DNA of 64,000 nt from positions 434,001-498,000 of the forward strand of contig JARKIF010000035.1 of assembly GCA_029378245.1 (NCBI GenBank). The letters run 5' to 3'. Position 1 is the first letter of the stretch. Each line of letters starts with the position of its first letter. Origin of the DNA: Roridomyces roridus. Lineage: Eukaryota > Basidiomycota > Agaricomycetes > Agaricales > Mycenaceae. The position numbers and the translations under genes were made by a program. A model generated the notes under the pieces. It ran no database searches. It was not told the DNA's origin and saw only the letters and a list, made by a program, of their open reading frames with translations. Positions 11,345 through 23,679 of this stretch are shown piece by piece.

Positions 11345-11760
11345 TAGTATTAGGGAAACAGAGTTGGAATTCCGCTGGTGTGGAGATTCTTGAGTATTTA
11401 CCTGCCTTTCAGGGTCATTGCTTGCGGCAATAAATATTTGATATCTGCAGAAGATTGCTTACACATGGAAAACAGTTTAATGTCCAAGGGGCAGTGGAAC
11501 GTCCGGACAACGTTACTCACACTCACGCCTGTAACCTGTTCGATTCAGCCGCGGTGCATTGCTGAGTTTGCCTATAGTGAGTCGCTCAACAGACTGGAGC
11601 AATATTTGTACTCCACTCCCGCCGCTGAACTCGGAAGTTACACCAAGATGCGGCTTTCCGAGTTTCGTGATTCGACTTCGATACTTGCCGTGGACTTGCG
11701 TGTACAGGCATTGACACTGACTTGACTTGTCATCGCTCGGATGCTCATCTGAAGGGAATG

Positions 11761-11768
11761 GTATAAAT
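11761..11768 (+). promoter_or_regulatory. TATA box of the epimerase gene
   Basis: GTATAAAT lies 56 nt upstream of the ATG at 11824, a suitable position for a fungal TATA element. Confidence 0.5.
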
Positions 11769-11823
11769 GTCCGAGTATGTTGCGTCTGAGAACATTGAAC
11801 TACTTCTCGATAGCAAGTCTGAA

Positions 11824-12864
11824 ATGAAGGTCCTTGTCATTGGGTATGCCTCATAAACTCATAAATTCTTTCTCACTCACCTGACGAAACAATGAAAGTG
11901 CAACAGGATTCATCGGCCTCCCGGCTGCTCAAGCCCTCGTCCGTGCCGGGCACATCGTCTACGGACTAGTCCGCAGTGAAGACAAGGCAAAGATGTTAGC
12001 CGCGGAAGAAAGTAGGTCTCGAATGAATTGTCCGTCAGCTCCGTCGGTAATAAACGAGGCAGTCATACCAATCTACGGTGACGCCGACTCGGAAGCCTGG
12101 GTCCCGCTCATCGCTTCTCTGGACGTCATAATTGAAGCCATGGGCGGCGGTGCTAACCTCCCCGTTGTCTCCCCAGCACTCTTCCACCGTGTCGTGAAAG
12201 CTGCCACAGAACTTCGACCCTCCGGCGCCCCACTCCTCTCATATATCTACACCTCCGGGACATGGGTCCACGGTGACGACCGCGTCAACGTAGTCACAGA
12301 CACCCGCCCACCGGAGATCATGAAATGGCGGCCTGCGGTAGAGCAGCTGGTTGTACAGAGTGCCGAGGTGAATGGGATCGCGGTGCGCCCTGCGTTGCTC
12401 TATGGCCGCTCGGCATCGCTCTTCACTCCATTGTTCGAGGGTGCGAAGGCAGGAAAGGTTTCGTGGCCGGGGACTCCTGGTGGAAGATACGCTCTGATTC
12501 ATGCGGACGATCTCGCGGAGATGTACGTCAAGGTAGCGGAGAAGGCGTCGCTTGTTGGGGGCAAGATTTTCGATGTGTCGAGCCCGAATACCGAGTCGGT
12601 GGATGACTTTCTGGGAAGGCTCGTTGCCGTAGCTGGAGCGAAAGCTCCATATGAGTATAGGAGACCAGAGAACCGTGCGTGCTTTCTGTCCAGAATGATG
12701 TGGCGGCTAACCTGGAGTGTGCAGTATACGAGGAGGCGCTCCAGAGTACTACACTCCTCCGTCCTTATCTTGCGGAGGCACTGTTGGGATGGTCTCCCAG
12801 AAAGCCCGGACTGGTCGAGGGTCTGGAAACCTACTATGCGGCTTGGGTTGCTGGTCGGAGCTGA
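11824..12864 (+). CDS. NAD-dependent epimerase/dehydratase-like protein
   Basis: ATG 11824 begins MKVLVIG; a short intron follows and the exon resumes ATGFIGLPAAQALVRAGH, giving the glycine-rich Rossmann motif GATGFIG at residue 7. An acidic residue ends the second strand (VYGLVRSEDKA). Later come DADSEAWVPLIASLDVIIEA, YIYTSGTWVHGD, a substrate-side region EVNGIAVRPALLYGR and HADDLAEMYVKVAEKA. The last exon reads VYEEALQSTTLLRPYLAEAL and ends WVAGRS-stop. It is the extended or atypical SDR type (NmrA/epimerase-like) common in fungi, using NAD(P)H on an unknown small molecule. The classic YxxxK pair is not obvious, as in atypical members. No break seen. Confidence 0.75.
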
Positions 12865-13508
12865 GTACTGGTTCGAGAAGGACACAGAGGAGAATTATGA
12901 GAGTCTAGAGGATCGTGCAAGGTGTCCATCGAGTTGATTTGCTATGAAGCTAGAACATCTGTCGTGTCCGAGTGTGGAGCGCGAGCGACAGAAAGAATGA
13001 TCTGTACAAAGAGCAACTCCGGCCGGTGAGTCACACTGTCGGAACGATTCGGATTGAGCCGGTTCCAAGCTCGGGCAAAATTTTAGGATCCCAGGCAGGG
13101 AGAGACCTGGAGAGTTGAAGATCAGACGATGGTGGTTCGGGAGAAAGAGGGATGGGCCAAAGACGACACAACAAAGCTTTGATCCGTCACCTTGCCCGCT
13201 CTCACCTTGTTCTCATCGCTTCCAGCCAACTTCCAGCGATGCTGCCCCTTGCCACCGCCACTCCGAGACTGGCTAATTCGAGCTGCCCAATGAGTATCGA
13301 CGACGACACTCGGGTCCGCTTGTTCTGCGCCGTCTAGGTCGGCGCTTCAAAGAGTGGTCACCGTCTGTCACCTCATGCTTCTCGTCTGACAACTAGACTC
13401 CTGCATCCTTCTTGGCGTGCCGAAATCCACGGCGACGTCCTTCCTATAAAAAAGACCCGCTTCTTCTGAATCTCTGACCGCCTCCCGTTGATGCATCCCC
13501 CTTCCACC
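12865..13508. other. Intergenic region, no gene seen
   Basis: Between the epimerase stop and the amine oxidase start. I see no ORF with coding character and no repeat. The stretch just before 13500 should carry the amine oxidase promoter. Confidence 0.4.
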
Positions 13509-15407
13509 ATGCTGGGCCCACTGCTTCTCCTAGCGACCCTCGCACTCGGTGCCTCGGTCTCTCCTGACACGCACACCAAGAACGACAAGACAGTCCTCAT
13601 CCTCGGCGGCGGCGTCGCAGGGGTCATTGCAGCGCGCACGCTCGCATCCAAAAACATCAAAGACTTCCTCATCATCGAGGGGCGCGATGAGCTCGGTGGT
13701 CGGATGCGCTCGATGGAGTTTGGGGTGCAGGGCAAGACGTCCGTTGTTGAGCTCGGGGCGAATTGGATCCAGGGCACGCAGGAGGGGAATGGACCTGCGA
13801 ATCCCATCTACGCGCTGGCAAAGAAGCATGGATTGAAGACGGCGGAGACGGACTTTTACGGGTCAATTGGTCCGTTGTCTATTCCTATTGCATCAACCCA
13901 CGATTGACTTCTTGCTTAGTTACGTATGACGAGACGGGGCCAGTGGACTATCTGGATGCTCTGAATACTGCCGTCGATGCGTATACGAACCTCACGGTAG
14001 TCGGCGGTATGTGAAGTTTGACGTGGGATAGCTTGGTGTTGACGCCGACGTCGACAGGCGGCAGGGTCCCGACAAAGCAGGTCGACACGACGTGTAGAAC
14101 CGGATACTCTCTCATCGGAGCCAAGCCCAAGACGCCGGCAGACATGGTGGTCGAGTACTACGTCGTAAGTGCCTGATTTTTTGTACCTGGGATCGTATTC
14201 TAATTACTCACCTTAGTTCGTAAGTGGGGATACCACGGCGCGGAATTACCTCACTCACGAATAATTCTAGGACTGGGAATACGCACAAACTCCGGAACAG
14301 ACGTCCTGGATTGCCTCGTCTTGGGCTAATAACTTTACATTTGATGTCGACCAAGGCGGGTTCTCGGACGACAACCTCCTCTCCGTCGACCAACGCGGCT
14401 TCAAGCACCTCATTCAAGCGGAAGCAGCCGAATTCCTGCATCCATCACAAGTCCTCCTCAATGCCACTGTACGCACGATAGCACACTCTGCAGACGGGGT
14501 GGTCGTCACGCTCGCCAACGGAACGCGGATTAGCGGCGATTATGCAATTACGACGTTTAGTCTTGGGGTGTTGCAGCATGATGATGTCGTTTTCGAGCCA
14601 GCTTTGCCGTTGTGGAAGCAAGAGGCAATTCAGAGTATGACTATGGTGCGTGCTTTCCTGTTTGCATCTGGATTTGTGTTAATGGTGGGATGATAGGCGA
14701 CCTACACAAAGCTCTTCCTACAATTCGAGGAGAAGTTTTGGTTTGACACGGACGTGCGTACCTCTTGATCCTAATCCAGTCGTTGGCTCATCAGGACTGC
14801 AGTTCGCGCTGTACGCCGACAAAGTCCGTGGTCGGTACCCTGTCTGGCAGGGTCTGGATCTCGACCACTTCTTCCCCGGTTCTGGTATCATCTTTGCAAC
14901 AGTCACGGTTCGTCACTCCGCTTTCTCTCCTCCTCTCTCACTCATGATCACCCCAGGGCGACTACTCTGAGGCAATCGAAGCCCTCCCCGACGCGGAAAT
15001 CCAATCCCAGCTCCTAGAAGTTTTGGGCGCCATGTTCCCCAATATTACCATCCCCACGCCCACGGCGTTCTTCTTCCCAAGGTGGTTCTCTGACCCGCTG
15101 TACAGAGGGAGTTATAGCAACTGGCCGGCGAGCTTCGTGAGCCCGCATCATACGAATCTGAGAGCGAATGTTGGGCACAGGCTTTGGTTCTCTGGGGAGG
15201 CGATGAGTCAGAAGTATTTCGGTGTGTTGTTTGGATCTTGAAATCTGCTTCTGAATGCTGATTGGTTTTGCAGGATTCCTGCATGGAGCGTATTTCGAGG
15301 GTATGGACGCCGCTGAACATGTTGTGAGTTGTGTGAGTGCGGGAGGCAAGTGTCAGAGTTTGCCGTTCGTCGAGTCGATACCAAATTCGAGTCCCTATGT
15401 CATTTGA
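13509..15407 (+). CDS. Secreted flavin-containing amine oxidase (polyamine-oxidase type)
   Basis: The ATG at 13509 (context CCACCATGC) gives a clear signal peptide MLGPLLLLATLALGASVS; an in-frame ATG at 13491 is also possible. The FAD-binding fold follows: VLILGGGVAGVIAARTLAS, then IIEGRDELGGRMRS and the VELGANWIQG motif characteristic of amine oxidases. Middle exons encode GYSLIGAKPKTPADMVVEYY, DWEYAQTPEQTSW, and VLLNATVRTIAHSADGVVVT. The substrate-domain end reads FPRWFSDPLYRGSYSNWP and the C-terminal FAD-contact LWFSGEAMS...GFLHGAYFEGMDAAEHV. The final exon ends at TGA 15405-15407. About eight short introns are needed. Such enzymes oxidise polyamines or related amines, releasing H2O2; extracellular location is inferred from the signal peptide. 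No disruption seen. Confidence 0.8.
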
Positions 15408-16029
15408 CATCGTACACGCCATTTTTCTTCTTGCAATATGAATCCGAGCAGTACTTGTGCTGGCTGTGTCATCCATTACAACCAGATTACACCCTGGTTT
15501 CACATGAAGATTCCGAGTTGGATCGTCTCCTCAAGGTCACACCTTACAGTGTTTGGCGAATAGCCATCCCTTGGCTACTATTCCGGTTCCGATTTCGATC
15601 CATATAGCATCTCAAGGATCCAGAACAAAAGTAGACTTATCCATTTCCGGCTCTCGAAGCTCTTCTGTGCACCGAAGAAAGTCGGGAGCCAGATATCGGA
15701 TACGAGGTCATAAGTTAGGTTGGCGCGCCCACAGCGGTGAGTGACCTAGCCGTGGGAACAAATAGACACGTCCATCAGAAAATGGTCAGCCATGAGTGGC
15801 TGCGTTGATCCTCGCATCTCTTTGACCATGACCACAGCTTGTCGACAGCTCACTCCATGCATGCAACATCTCAGGGCTGCCCTGGAAGCTACGGGTGAGC
15901 CGCAGCTCTCCGAAACTTCTGAGAGGTCGATGATGTCATAGACCGCGGCATCGGCTACGATGAATGCCTCGACGGAAGCCATCGATCGCCCAGCTGTACA
16001 GAGCTGCGAACAATCTAACGCAATCCGTT

Positions 16030-16105
16030 TTGCTATCCACTTCCATCTCCGACCGCTGGCCTGGAGCCCTTGGGAACGAATTCAAGCTCCGCGCTGTCTT
16101 TCCAG
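16030..16105. repeat. Direct repeat, copy 1
   Basis: Shares ATCCACTTCCATCTCCGACC and, after a short variable spacer, GGGAACGAATTCAAGCTCCG and GCTGTCTTCCA-like sequence with the copy at 16369-16445. Confidence 0.8.
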
Positions 16106-16368
16106 CTGAAGGAAAAATGTTGGACACAAAAAAAAATCGTCGATGTGAGGACCCAGTGCGGCCCAAAGATGCTCCAAGCCTTGCCAGGCACTACCGGTGG
16201 CATCCAGGACATCGCCTCTCCCTCATTCTTCGGCCTGAGGTCCTCGGCCCGAATATGAATGCGATGTCGATTTGTGTCTAACGTTTTTCATTCAGCTGTC
16301 AATTTCTGCCGCAGACATGCCATCTCCGACCCAACTCCGACCGCCGACTTGTTGGCATTTGGCATTTG

Positions 16369-16445
16369 CGATCCACTTCCATCTCCGACCGCCTGCCGAC
16401 CGCTGGGCCCGTGGGAACGAATTCAAGCTCCGCGCTGTCTTCCAA
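16369..16445. repeat. Direct repeat, copy 2
   Basis: Second copy of the block described at 16030-16105, 340 bp downstream in the same orientation and about 300 bp before the monooxygenase TATA box. Confidence 0.8.
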
Positions 16446-16634
16446 ATTTCTGCCGCAGACGTACATACTTGGTACTTGACTGGCTTATCTGTCGACAGTA
16501 CGCCTTTGTCTCGTACAGGAAGCAGCTGATCTGGCACGCAGTCTGGGAACAAGCCACTTGTCCGGTTCTCGAACTGCTCCCCGGCGACGGCTGTCTTCTT
16601 CTACACATGACGGCGATTGAATTGGTCCCTACAT

Positions 16635-16643
16635 GTATATATA
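16635..16643 (+). promoter_or_regulatory. TATA box of the flavin monooxygenase gene
   Basis: GTATATATA lies about 40-48 nt before the ATG at 16683. Confidence 0.5.
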
Positions 16644-16682
16644 CTGCGCTCCAGCACGGTTCACGGCTAAACCACGACTGCC

Positions 16683-19047
16683 ATGTTCTCCAGATTCAGC
16701 TCTTTTGGTCGTCAGAGTACACTCTCCGAGCAGCCTCCAGCCTACACCCCGGGGGATTTTTCAATCGATGATTACACACCGATGAAAGTCATCTGCATCG
16801 GCGCGGGGTTCAGTGGCATTCTGTCTGCGATCCGGTACGCTGCTTCTGCTGTTCATGATACCGCTCGCCCTCATTACGCCGCAGCTTCCAGCAGAGAATG
16901 ACCAACATCGACTTCAAGATATACGAAAAGGCGGACGGTGTGGGCGGAACGTGGCGTCTGAACCGATATCCCGTGCGCGTCCTTGCCTTTTCATCTTAGA
17001 GCTCAGCTGACCAGTTTGGTCAGGGACTAGCATGCGACATCCCATCCCACTGCGTCAGTGTCCACGTTTTTGATAACAAACGAATCTCTAACATCATCAC
17101 AGTATCAATACAGTTTCGAGGATCAGGTGCGCTGATTTCTCAGTGTCTTGACGACTCCCTCACCAACAAACAAATCAAGTCCCAATGGTCCGGTCTCTTC
17201 TCCACCGGCCCCGAGATCCTCGCCAACATGGAGCGCATTGTCGACAAATACAAAGTCCGCAAATACATGCACTTCAACCATGAGCTCACGCACGCAAAAT
17301 ATGACGAGGCCGCTGGGACGTGGACGGTGCGTATCAAGCACGAGGGTACAGAGTTCGAGGATACGTGCGATGTGCTGTTGCTTTGTATCGGGAGTCTGAG
17401 TCGCTGGCATTGGCCTGAGATTGAGGGCTTGAGGGAATTCCAGGGGCGACTTGTCCATAGCGCCCAGTGGGATGTCGGGGGTGGCGCTTGGGAGGAGGGT
17501 GTGAAAGATTGGGGCGACAAGACGGTTGGCATTATTGGCAATGTCCGTTGGGTTTATCTGCCTTCCCGCTTCTCACACGCTAACTGCTCCCAGGGCTCGT
17601 CGGGTGTTCAAATCGCCGCGGCTTTGCATCCGAAAATCAAGAAGATGGTAACGTATTCTCGTTCTCGCACATGGATCTGTCCTTCGTTTGGCGTTGGCAA
17701 GATGCTGGAAGGTCTCGGCAGAGATCCCACGGATACCGATTGTGAGTGCGTTCTCTCGTCGGAGCTCGATAGCACTTTAATCTCCGCTGTGAAGCTGTTT
17801 TCACAAAGGAAGAACGAGACCGTCTAAAAGACCCGGAGGTTTTCAGGAAGTTTCGCCATGCCATCGAGCACGAGATGAATGCAAGCTCCGTCTTCTCGTT
17901 CTCTGCTCGAAATGCTGATATTTTTGCAGAGTTTCCACTCGCTCATAATCCGCGATTCAGAAACGCAGAAAGTCTCGCGGAAGCTATTTGAAGACAATAT
18001 GAAGAAGGACACGGCACGCAAGCCGGAGCTGTACGGCCAAAGTGCGTGTGCTCCCCCAATCTCCCATCTGATTGGACATGGCTATTTCAGTTGTCCCCGA
18101 TTGGGCCGTCTTCTGCCGTCGTCTCACACCTTGCGCGGGATACCTAGAAGCCCTTTCAGCCGAGAACGTGTGTACCTAATACAATCGCTCCGCCCAGCCC
18201 TCTCACTCACCGGTTTACAAGACTACCTACGAAACCACCCCAATTCAGCGCATCACCCCCAAAGGCGTTGAACTGACCGACGGGCGCCACGACGACCTCG
18301 ACGTTCTCGTCTGCGCCACTGGTTTCGACGTATCCTATCACTATCCCTTCGATGTCATCGGCCGCGGGGGACGCACACTTAACGAACGCTGGAAACCTCA
18401 CGCCGAAGCGTATCTCAGCCTCTGTGTCGATGAATTCCCCAACCTATTTTTGATGTATGGACCAGGGAGTGGGACGAATACGGCTTCGATACTCGTGGTA
18501 TTGGAGAATCAAGCCGAGTATATTGTCAAGGCGGTGAGGAAGATGCAGAGCGAGAGGTTGAAGAGCGTTGAGGTGAAGAGAGAGGCGGTGAAAGATTGGT
18601 CGGAGCACATGGGTGCTTATTTCCCCAAGGTATGGATTGAACGATGAATGAACGAACGCGTGGCTGACGACGTATTCATTTGCCTAGACCGTGTATACGG
18701 ATTCATGTCATTCGTGGTACAAAGCACCGGACGGTCGGGTTGTAGGGCTGTATCCAGGTAAGCGGCTACTCTCCCTTTCGCAGCGCGTTCCCTCACGCGT
18801 AGCCCAGGCAGTGCCCTCCACTGTGTACGTGCGTTTGCGAATCCACGATGGGAGGATTACGACTACGAGCGTGTGGATAAGACGAGCAATAGGCTGTATT
18901 GGCTTGGCTCTGGGCAGACGGAGAATGAGCGGACGCAGACGGGTGATTGTGAGTCGATTGCAGCTTGCCCTTATAGCTGGGATACTAATACTACTTTCAG
19001 TGGCATGGTACCTCAACAATGTTGATGTGCCCCCGATCCCGGAATGA
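16683..19047 (+). CDS. Baeyer-Villiger-type flavin monooxygenase
   Basis: ATG 16683 opens MFSRFSSFGRQSTLSEQPPA, then the first Rossmann motif VICIGAGFSGILSAIR and the second half YEKADGVGGTWRLNRYPG with the conserved GGTW. The sequence FQGRLVHSAQWD fits the Baeyer-Villiger fingerprint FxGxxxHxxxW. The NADPH-side motif GIIGN|GSSGVQIAAALHP is split by an intron. VVPDWAVFCRRLTPCAGYLE and VLVCATGFDVSYHYPFDV follow, with a C-terminal MYGPGSGTNTASILVVLENQ and an end at DVPPIPE-stop. About ten short introns keep the frame. The enzyme should use NADPH and O2 to oxygenate a ketone or soft nucleophile; the substrate is unknown. No break was found. Internal exon limits, especially around 17,000-17,160, are approximate. 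Confidence 0.8.
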
Positions 19048-19189
19048 GGTGGAGACATTCGCAGGTGCCCTGTCATTCGAAACTCATGTGGCCAGGAAAG
19101 TATACACGGCGACAAGCACAAGTCACAAATATTCTTACATCCGCCATGTATCATACATGTACAATTCAACTGATTTACCTCCTCCGCAA

Positions 19190-19614
19190 CTAATTGTCCT
19201 CCAAATCCTCCAAATACTCGCGGGAGTGCTCCTTGGACTCTTCCGAGGTGTTAGGATCTGCAACCACGAGTATTCAACACGAGGTCGGACAATCGTAGCA
19301 CGGTACGCACTTTTCAGATTGGCCTTGTGTCCGCCCCGGACATTGCCCTCATTTTTTCCTTCCTCTTTCTCGTACATCTGACGAGCGCTGGTTTCCTTGT
19401 ATTCCGCACTATCGTCTGTCCGAGTGATTAATCACAGTAATGAAGAGAAGGGAGCAGACGCACTGGTGGTGTGAGATGAATAGTCGCCGTCGGTGTTAGT
19501 GTCCATCTCGTCGAGGCGGCGCTGGGCGTTCTGCTTGGCCTCGTCGGAGACGTCGTCTCTGGCCAAGGTGCCTTTGAGGCCAGCTGCGACGTTGGCGGGG
19601 TTCTTGCCGGACAT
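19190..19614 (-). CDS. con-6: Conidiation-specific protein 6 (Con-6) family
   Basis: ATG complementary to 19612-19614 starts MSGKNPANVAAGLKGTLARD, followed by VSDEAKQNAQRRLDEMD: the first Con-6 repeat (NVAAGLKGTL...N.SDEAK..A). Two introns lead through a linker KEEGKNEGNVRGG to HKANLK|NPNTSEESKEHSREYLED and a stop at 19190, the second repeat. Both joins restore frame with GT-AG introns. Con-6 proteins are tiny hydrophilic proteins made in conidia or under stress in ascomycetes and widespread in basidiomycetes; their mechanism is unknown. Two repeats and full length fit the family. The gene converges with the flavin monooxygenase, whose stop is about 140 nt away. Confidence 0.8.
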
Positions 19615-19681
19615 ATTGTGTGAATTGAGTCGGAATGGAGAGAGTTTAGAAAGGTGGAAAGTAGACCGGCAGACCCTCGCG

Positions 19682-19689
19682 TTTTTATA
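19682..19689 (-). promoter_or_regulatory. TATA box of the Con-6 gene
   Basis: TATAAAAA on the minus strand about 70 nt upstream of the Con-6 start codon. Confidence 0.55.
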
Positions 19690-20018
19690 CCACGGACAGT
19701 GGAGATGAAAGGGGACCAGAGATGTCATCGTTATGCATTTGTTGAATCATCTTGGAATCATCGGCGGAAATCAGATACCCTAGGAGCCGCCTCCGTTCCG
19801 CCTGATCGCGAATTGACATACATATTCGGGATGAGCAGGCTGGTGACGTAGTCTGTAGTTCGATTGGGCGGCATAGCGGCTTTTCTCTACATCAGATGTC
19901 GTGAGCTTGCCGGCGCGGGAATCCTCGACTTTGCAACAAATCATCAATTTCGAAAAGTCCGACGAGCTACACCAATAACCTCGGTATCTCCGAAATTCGC
20001 ACTAGTGTTCAAACAACA

Positions 20019-20407
20019 TCAAGCGTAGGCGAAGCTCTGGAGGTTGAACCTACCCGGCATCAATTCATTAGCATCAAAATCTGCTGATACAGAAACAACG
20101 TGTACCCAGCGGGGGCATTCGTACACCCGGACCCAGCAACGCCAGCGATGGCGGCACCATTAGTGCACTGGTCGTGCGGGCCACCCGACTCGAAGAACTC
20201 GACGAGGTTGGGAACGCCCGAGTAGCTGATGGATTTGGCGGAGGCCCCGTTTCCGATGGCGACGCACTCGTTCGGAGGGACGCCCGAGGTGCTAAGGATG
20301 ACGGAACCTGTGCAGTCTGCGCCCGTGAACCAACCAAAGTCCGCGCCGAGGACGGGGGAGGCGGCAGCGAGGAGGGCGCTTGCAAGGAGGGCGAGGTTGA
20401 ATTGCAT
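20019..20407 (-). CDS. Small secreted cysteine-containing protein
   Basis: The ATG complementary to 20405-20407 opens a signal peptide MQFNLALLASALLAAASPVL-GA. The mature part is about 88 residues with four cysteines: GADCTGS, NECVAIG, DQCTNGA and SGCTNA. An intron just after the last one, with a GT donor in APAG and a TAG acceptor, leads to a short terminal exon FNLQSFAYA-stop; without splicing the ORF would end LYQQILMLMN instead. Length about 110 aa. Features match a common class of basidiomycete small secreted proteins, possibly effector-like or wall-associated; no function is assigned. A TATA-like ATAAATA lies at 20532-20538 on the minus strand. Confidence 0.7.
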
Positions 20408-22679
20408 CTTAAATTTTTGCGAGGTTAGTTTCTGGGAATGGTGAGGGATATTCAGTTGAGTGGAGAGGTGAAAATAGAAACCTGAGAGAGTGTGTGATGG
20501 GGAACTGATGAAAGGACGTCTCCCGTCCTTGTATTTATGCATTCACCCGGATATCAATCAGTTGCGGAGAGTGAGTCGTGCTTAATCAAGAGTTCCCGTC
20601 TCAGAGCATTCGGGCTATTGACAATAACTTCGCCCTGCAATCCATGGAATACGGCCTTGCGCCATCTGATTACTACGCTGTCCTGTATTGAATGCATTGA
20701 CGGCTGGGCTAAGTATGAGTATCACCGAGAAACATGTCCATCACACTGGGCCGACGTTCGTGCCGTCGTATTCAACCAAGCACGAATCACGCGATGTAAC
20801 ATCGGCATAAAGCCAGGCTGCAGGAGTTGAAATTCCACCTTCAGAAGCTGCATGGATGGCGCACCATACCGAACCATCAGCGTCATTGTGATCCGCTGTT
20901 CCCATGATGAAACGTTTAATCTCGGGGAATTGCGATGCGGTGGAACCTTGGCAACTCGGCAAGATTCTTTTTGCAAATGTGGGTTTTCGGCAGAGTTCAC
21001 CCTACTGGCTGCTATTGGGGAGTACTGGGGATGTGCGCGACGTCAGAAAGAAAGTGCCGCGCGCCAGTCGCGTTCCGCGCAATTTCTTTTCTTTCAAACT
21101 TTCGACGTTGAAATGCAAAATGTGAAAATGTAGCGCGAAACGTGTTTTGCTCGAAAACATGGTGCCCATGATCAAATCCGCCATACTGCGGCCTGTTATC
21201 TCTTTCCCTCCCCGCCGTCCATGACTTTAATTTGAAGCCCCACCCGCTGTGTCCTCCAATTCTTCCACAAAATGGCGCTAGCGCTACCTTCAGCCCGACA
21301 CCGAACTTATGTGGCTCTCCTGACAACGACCGTAATCGTCCTCTTCGCCCTGAACACCACAGGCCGCTTGTTAGAGAAACGCGATCCAATAACGATACGT
21401 TATGCCTAGAGGCTAGAGATGAGGTCCGTCCAGGCAGTTCGGTGGTGTGAGTCAAGGGAGAAACACCGCCACCTGTTGGCCCTGTCACATGTTTCTGAGG
21501 CACATCATCCATCAATCCATCAACACAACTCTGACCTGGACCAGCACCATCGCGCTCTACGCCGTCCTCCCTGTTCTACGAACGCGGCCGACAGCTTCCC
21601 ACTGCGTCTCGATCGAGTAGGCTTCCCTAATCCCTCCCTAACCGCACTCTTCTATGACAGGTGTTTTCATCAAAAAATCGAGCACTTAGTTCGAGCAAAG
21701 TTCCAAGCTGTACTGTGTAAACAAATGCGAAGAAGTGTCCTCAAACCTTATACTCTGACCTGTCACCTTGCTCTGATCAACTCTGGCCACCCATCATCTG
21801 CCGCAGCTTGAAGTTCAGGTCAACAACGGGCGAAGTTTGTCAATGAGGTCGTGGTTTTGCAGACCTCAGAGTCTGACCTCTGGTCAGCCGGTGGTTGGCG
21901 GGTGGTCCCGGTCAGCTTGATTGATCCCCAATCAAGGCTGTGCAACTGACACCTCGTCACCACGACGACTCTCGCTCAAGAGGTCCCAGATCAATTGATC
22001 CATGACACTGATTGATGTCGCTCTCACGACTCCTCCCTTCCTAATTGAGATTTACCTCCGTGAAGTCCGCTAACACCGTCTCTTGCCAATGACTGTTCTC
22101 AGTCTCCGAGCGCCATCTCTGCCTACTTTATGCTCCCCACCCAGTCTGAACCCACTCATTTCGACTTATTACTAAACTCACTCATCTTTTTCACGACTCT
22201 CGACAGTGTTTGTTTGCTTTCCATCAAATCACGCCCAACCGGAGCTATCAACTCAATGTCACGGATCACTTGATCTGCTACCTCTTGCTCTCGCTGCTAC
22301 TTACCACCATTGCGCCGGTCCTCCATGCACGGCGACGACCGCGCCCGATACCTCTCCCTTACGCTGGAACAACTTGGCTGCCTTCGTTCTGGGCCATTAA
22401 TTATCTTGTCAATCCTTTGTCAATCCTGGCCGCTAATTTAATCCCGCTATCCGCACTCTGAACTCCCGGCCAGTCACTCGTTATCGTCTTTTGGGTCTTT
22501 CCTATTCCCTGTTGGACTGGGACTCGTTACTTACCTAGATATTGCTGTATAGTATAAACTGTGTGTACCTACCGAGCAATCCAGACTTGTTTCCCCCCTT
22601 TTTTTCTCGCTTATTGAGCTTTCCTCGGGTCGCTCTCGCTCTCGACTCGCGTCCCCGCGTCCGTCTACGTCCAGAACAT
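20408..22679. other. Gene-poor region
   Basis: About 2.2 kb without a recognisable gene. ORFs here (for example minus-strand 21012-21515) show no motif or plausible exon joining. The section 22.0-22.6 kb is rich in short C/T-rich tracts like a fungal promoter or leader. Confidence 0.4.
20532..20538 (-). promoter_or_regulatory. TATA-like element of the small secreted protein gene
   Basis: ATAAATA on the minus strand about 125 nt upstream of the start codon; it could serve a transcript with a longer leader. Confidence 0.35.
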
Positions 22680-23665
22680 CGTCCTCCTCTCGCTGTCCGA
22701 TCACACTCACAACGGCCGCCGCTTCCTTGTCAATGGTGAAACCACTCCCCTACTGCTGGACCACACTGAAGTTACCGCACACATCCAGACCCTCATCAAC
22801 TTGAACGTCCTCTGCGGGCGCCAAATCAATAATGAACCTACCTTATTGCCAACTTCTTGCTCATGTGGGGATGCCTCTCATCCTGACACTCCATGTCGGC
22901 AACCGAGGTGTCCCGCGCCCAAGCGATGACCAGATCCGACTTCGGCGCAGCCTTCGTTTTCACGCAATCACAAATTCCAGTGTTCTATGCAATGTGCAAG
23001 CTCACCTTTCGGGTGTTGACGATCATGGATGTTACCATAGGTCAAATCATCTGCCGTCTACTTTGTTCAACCTTCTATCTAGGCCACACTGGTCGGTTTA
23101 CGGCGGTCCAGAAAGCACAGATCCTTGCCCCTCTATGGTATCATCCATCCTGCAGCTTATCCGAATTTTACTGACTTGTGTCCTCTTCAGGCAGGCTAGC
23201 GAGGGCGACTACCAAGGGTGCTTGAACAACAATTATACCGGGCTCGCCTTACCCTGTACGTACCCTCCTTGAGTACCTCCTTGCTTTGAACCGTTCAACC
23301 CACCCACCCACTGAACACAGTCTGGAATGAAATAATCGCCCTCGACGGCGGGAACGTCCTCGCCATCACCTCAGGGAACGATCACAGTGAATCCTGGTGT
23401 GCCCGCTCGACATATTCGTCCGGTATACCCATCTACTTCAACGGCATTCGAGCTAAGGAGGATATGTGATGACACATAGCACGGTGAGAAATGGGCATGT
23501 TTTTGAGCTCGATTTGGGGGATTTGGAGGGGCGGCGCCGGTGGTTAAGACATGGAATTCTTGTGAGTGTTTGGATTGAATTACTTCTTTCTTCGCATAAC
23601 CTTTCTTCTCGCAGATGAGTAGTACGACGAAAGATGAGGTTGTGCTGCAAGTGGGCCCGGATTAG
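22680..23665 (+). pseudogene. Candidate unrecognised gene or gene remnant
   Basis: Several open segments with coding character follow each other on the plus strand: NIVLLSLSDHTHNGRRFLVN and LINLNVLCGRQINNEPTLL near 22.68-22.85 kb, then WNEIIALDGGNVLAITSGND and ESWCARSTYSSGIPIYFNG at 23.32-23.46 kb. Finally GHVFELDLGDLEGRRRWLRH is joined by a GT-AG intron (about 23562-23615) to MSSTTKDEVVLQVGPD-stop at 23665. The frame changes near 23468 without an obvious intron, so the gene may be decayed. I do not recognise the family. Confidence 0.35.
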
Positions 23666-23679
23666 ATACCGGAGTTCAA

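Larger units (their letters stand above)
15408..16682. other. Intergenic region with a direct repeat
   Basis: No supported gene over 1.27 kb. It carries two diverged copies of a block containing ATCCACTTCCATCTCCGACC followed by GGGAACGAATTCAAGCTCCG (about 16030-16105 and 16369-16445), plus a shorter repeat TTCTGCCGCAGAC near 16306 and 16446. The promoter of the downstream monooxygenase ends the region. Confidence 0.5.

Noticed and set aside
21012..21515. 167-codon minus ORF
   Set aside because: No domain, start context or neighbouring exon; retained only as gene-poor sequence.
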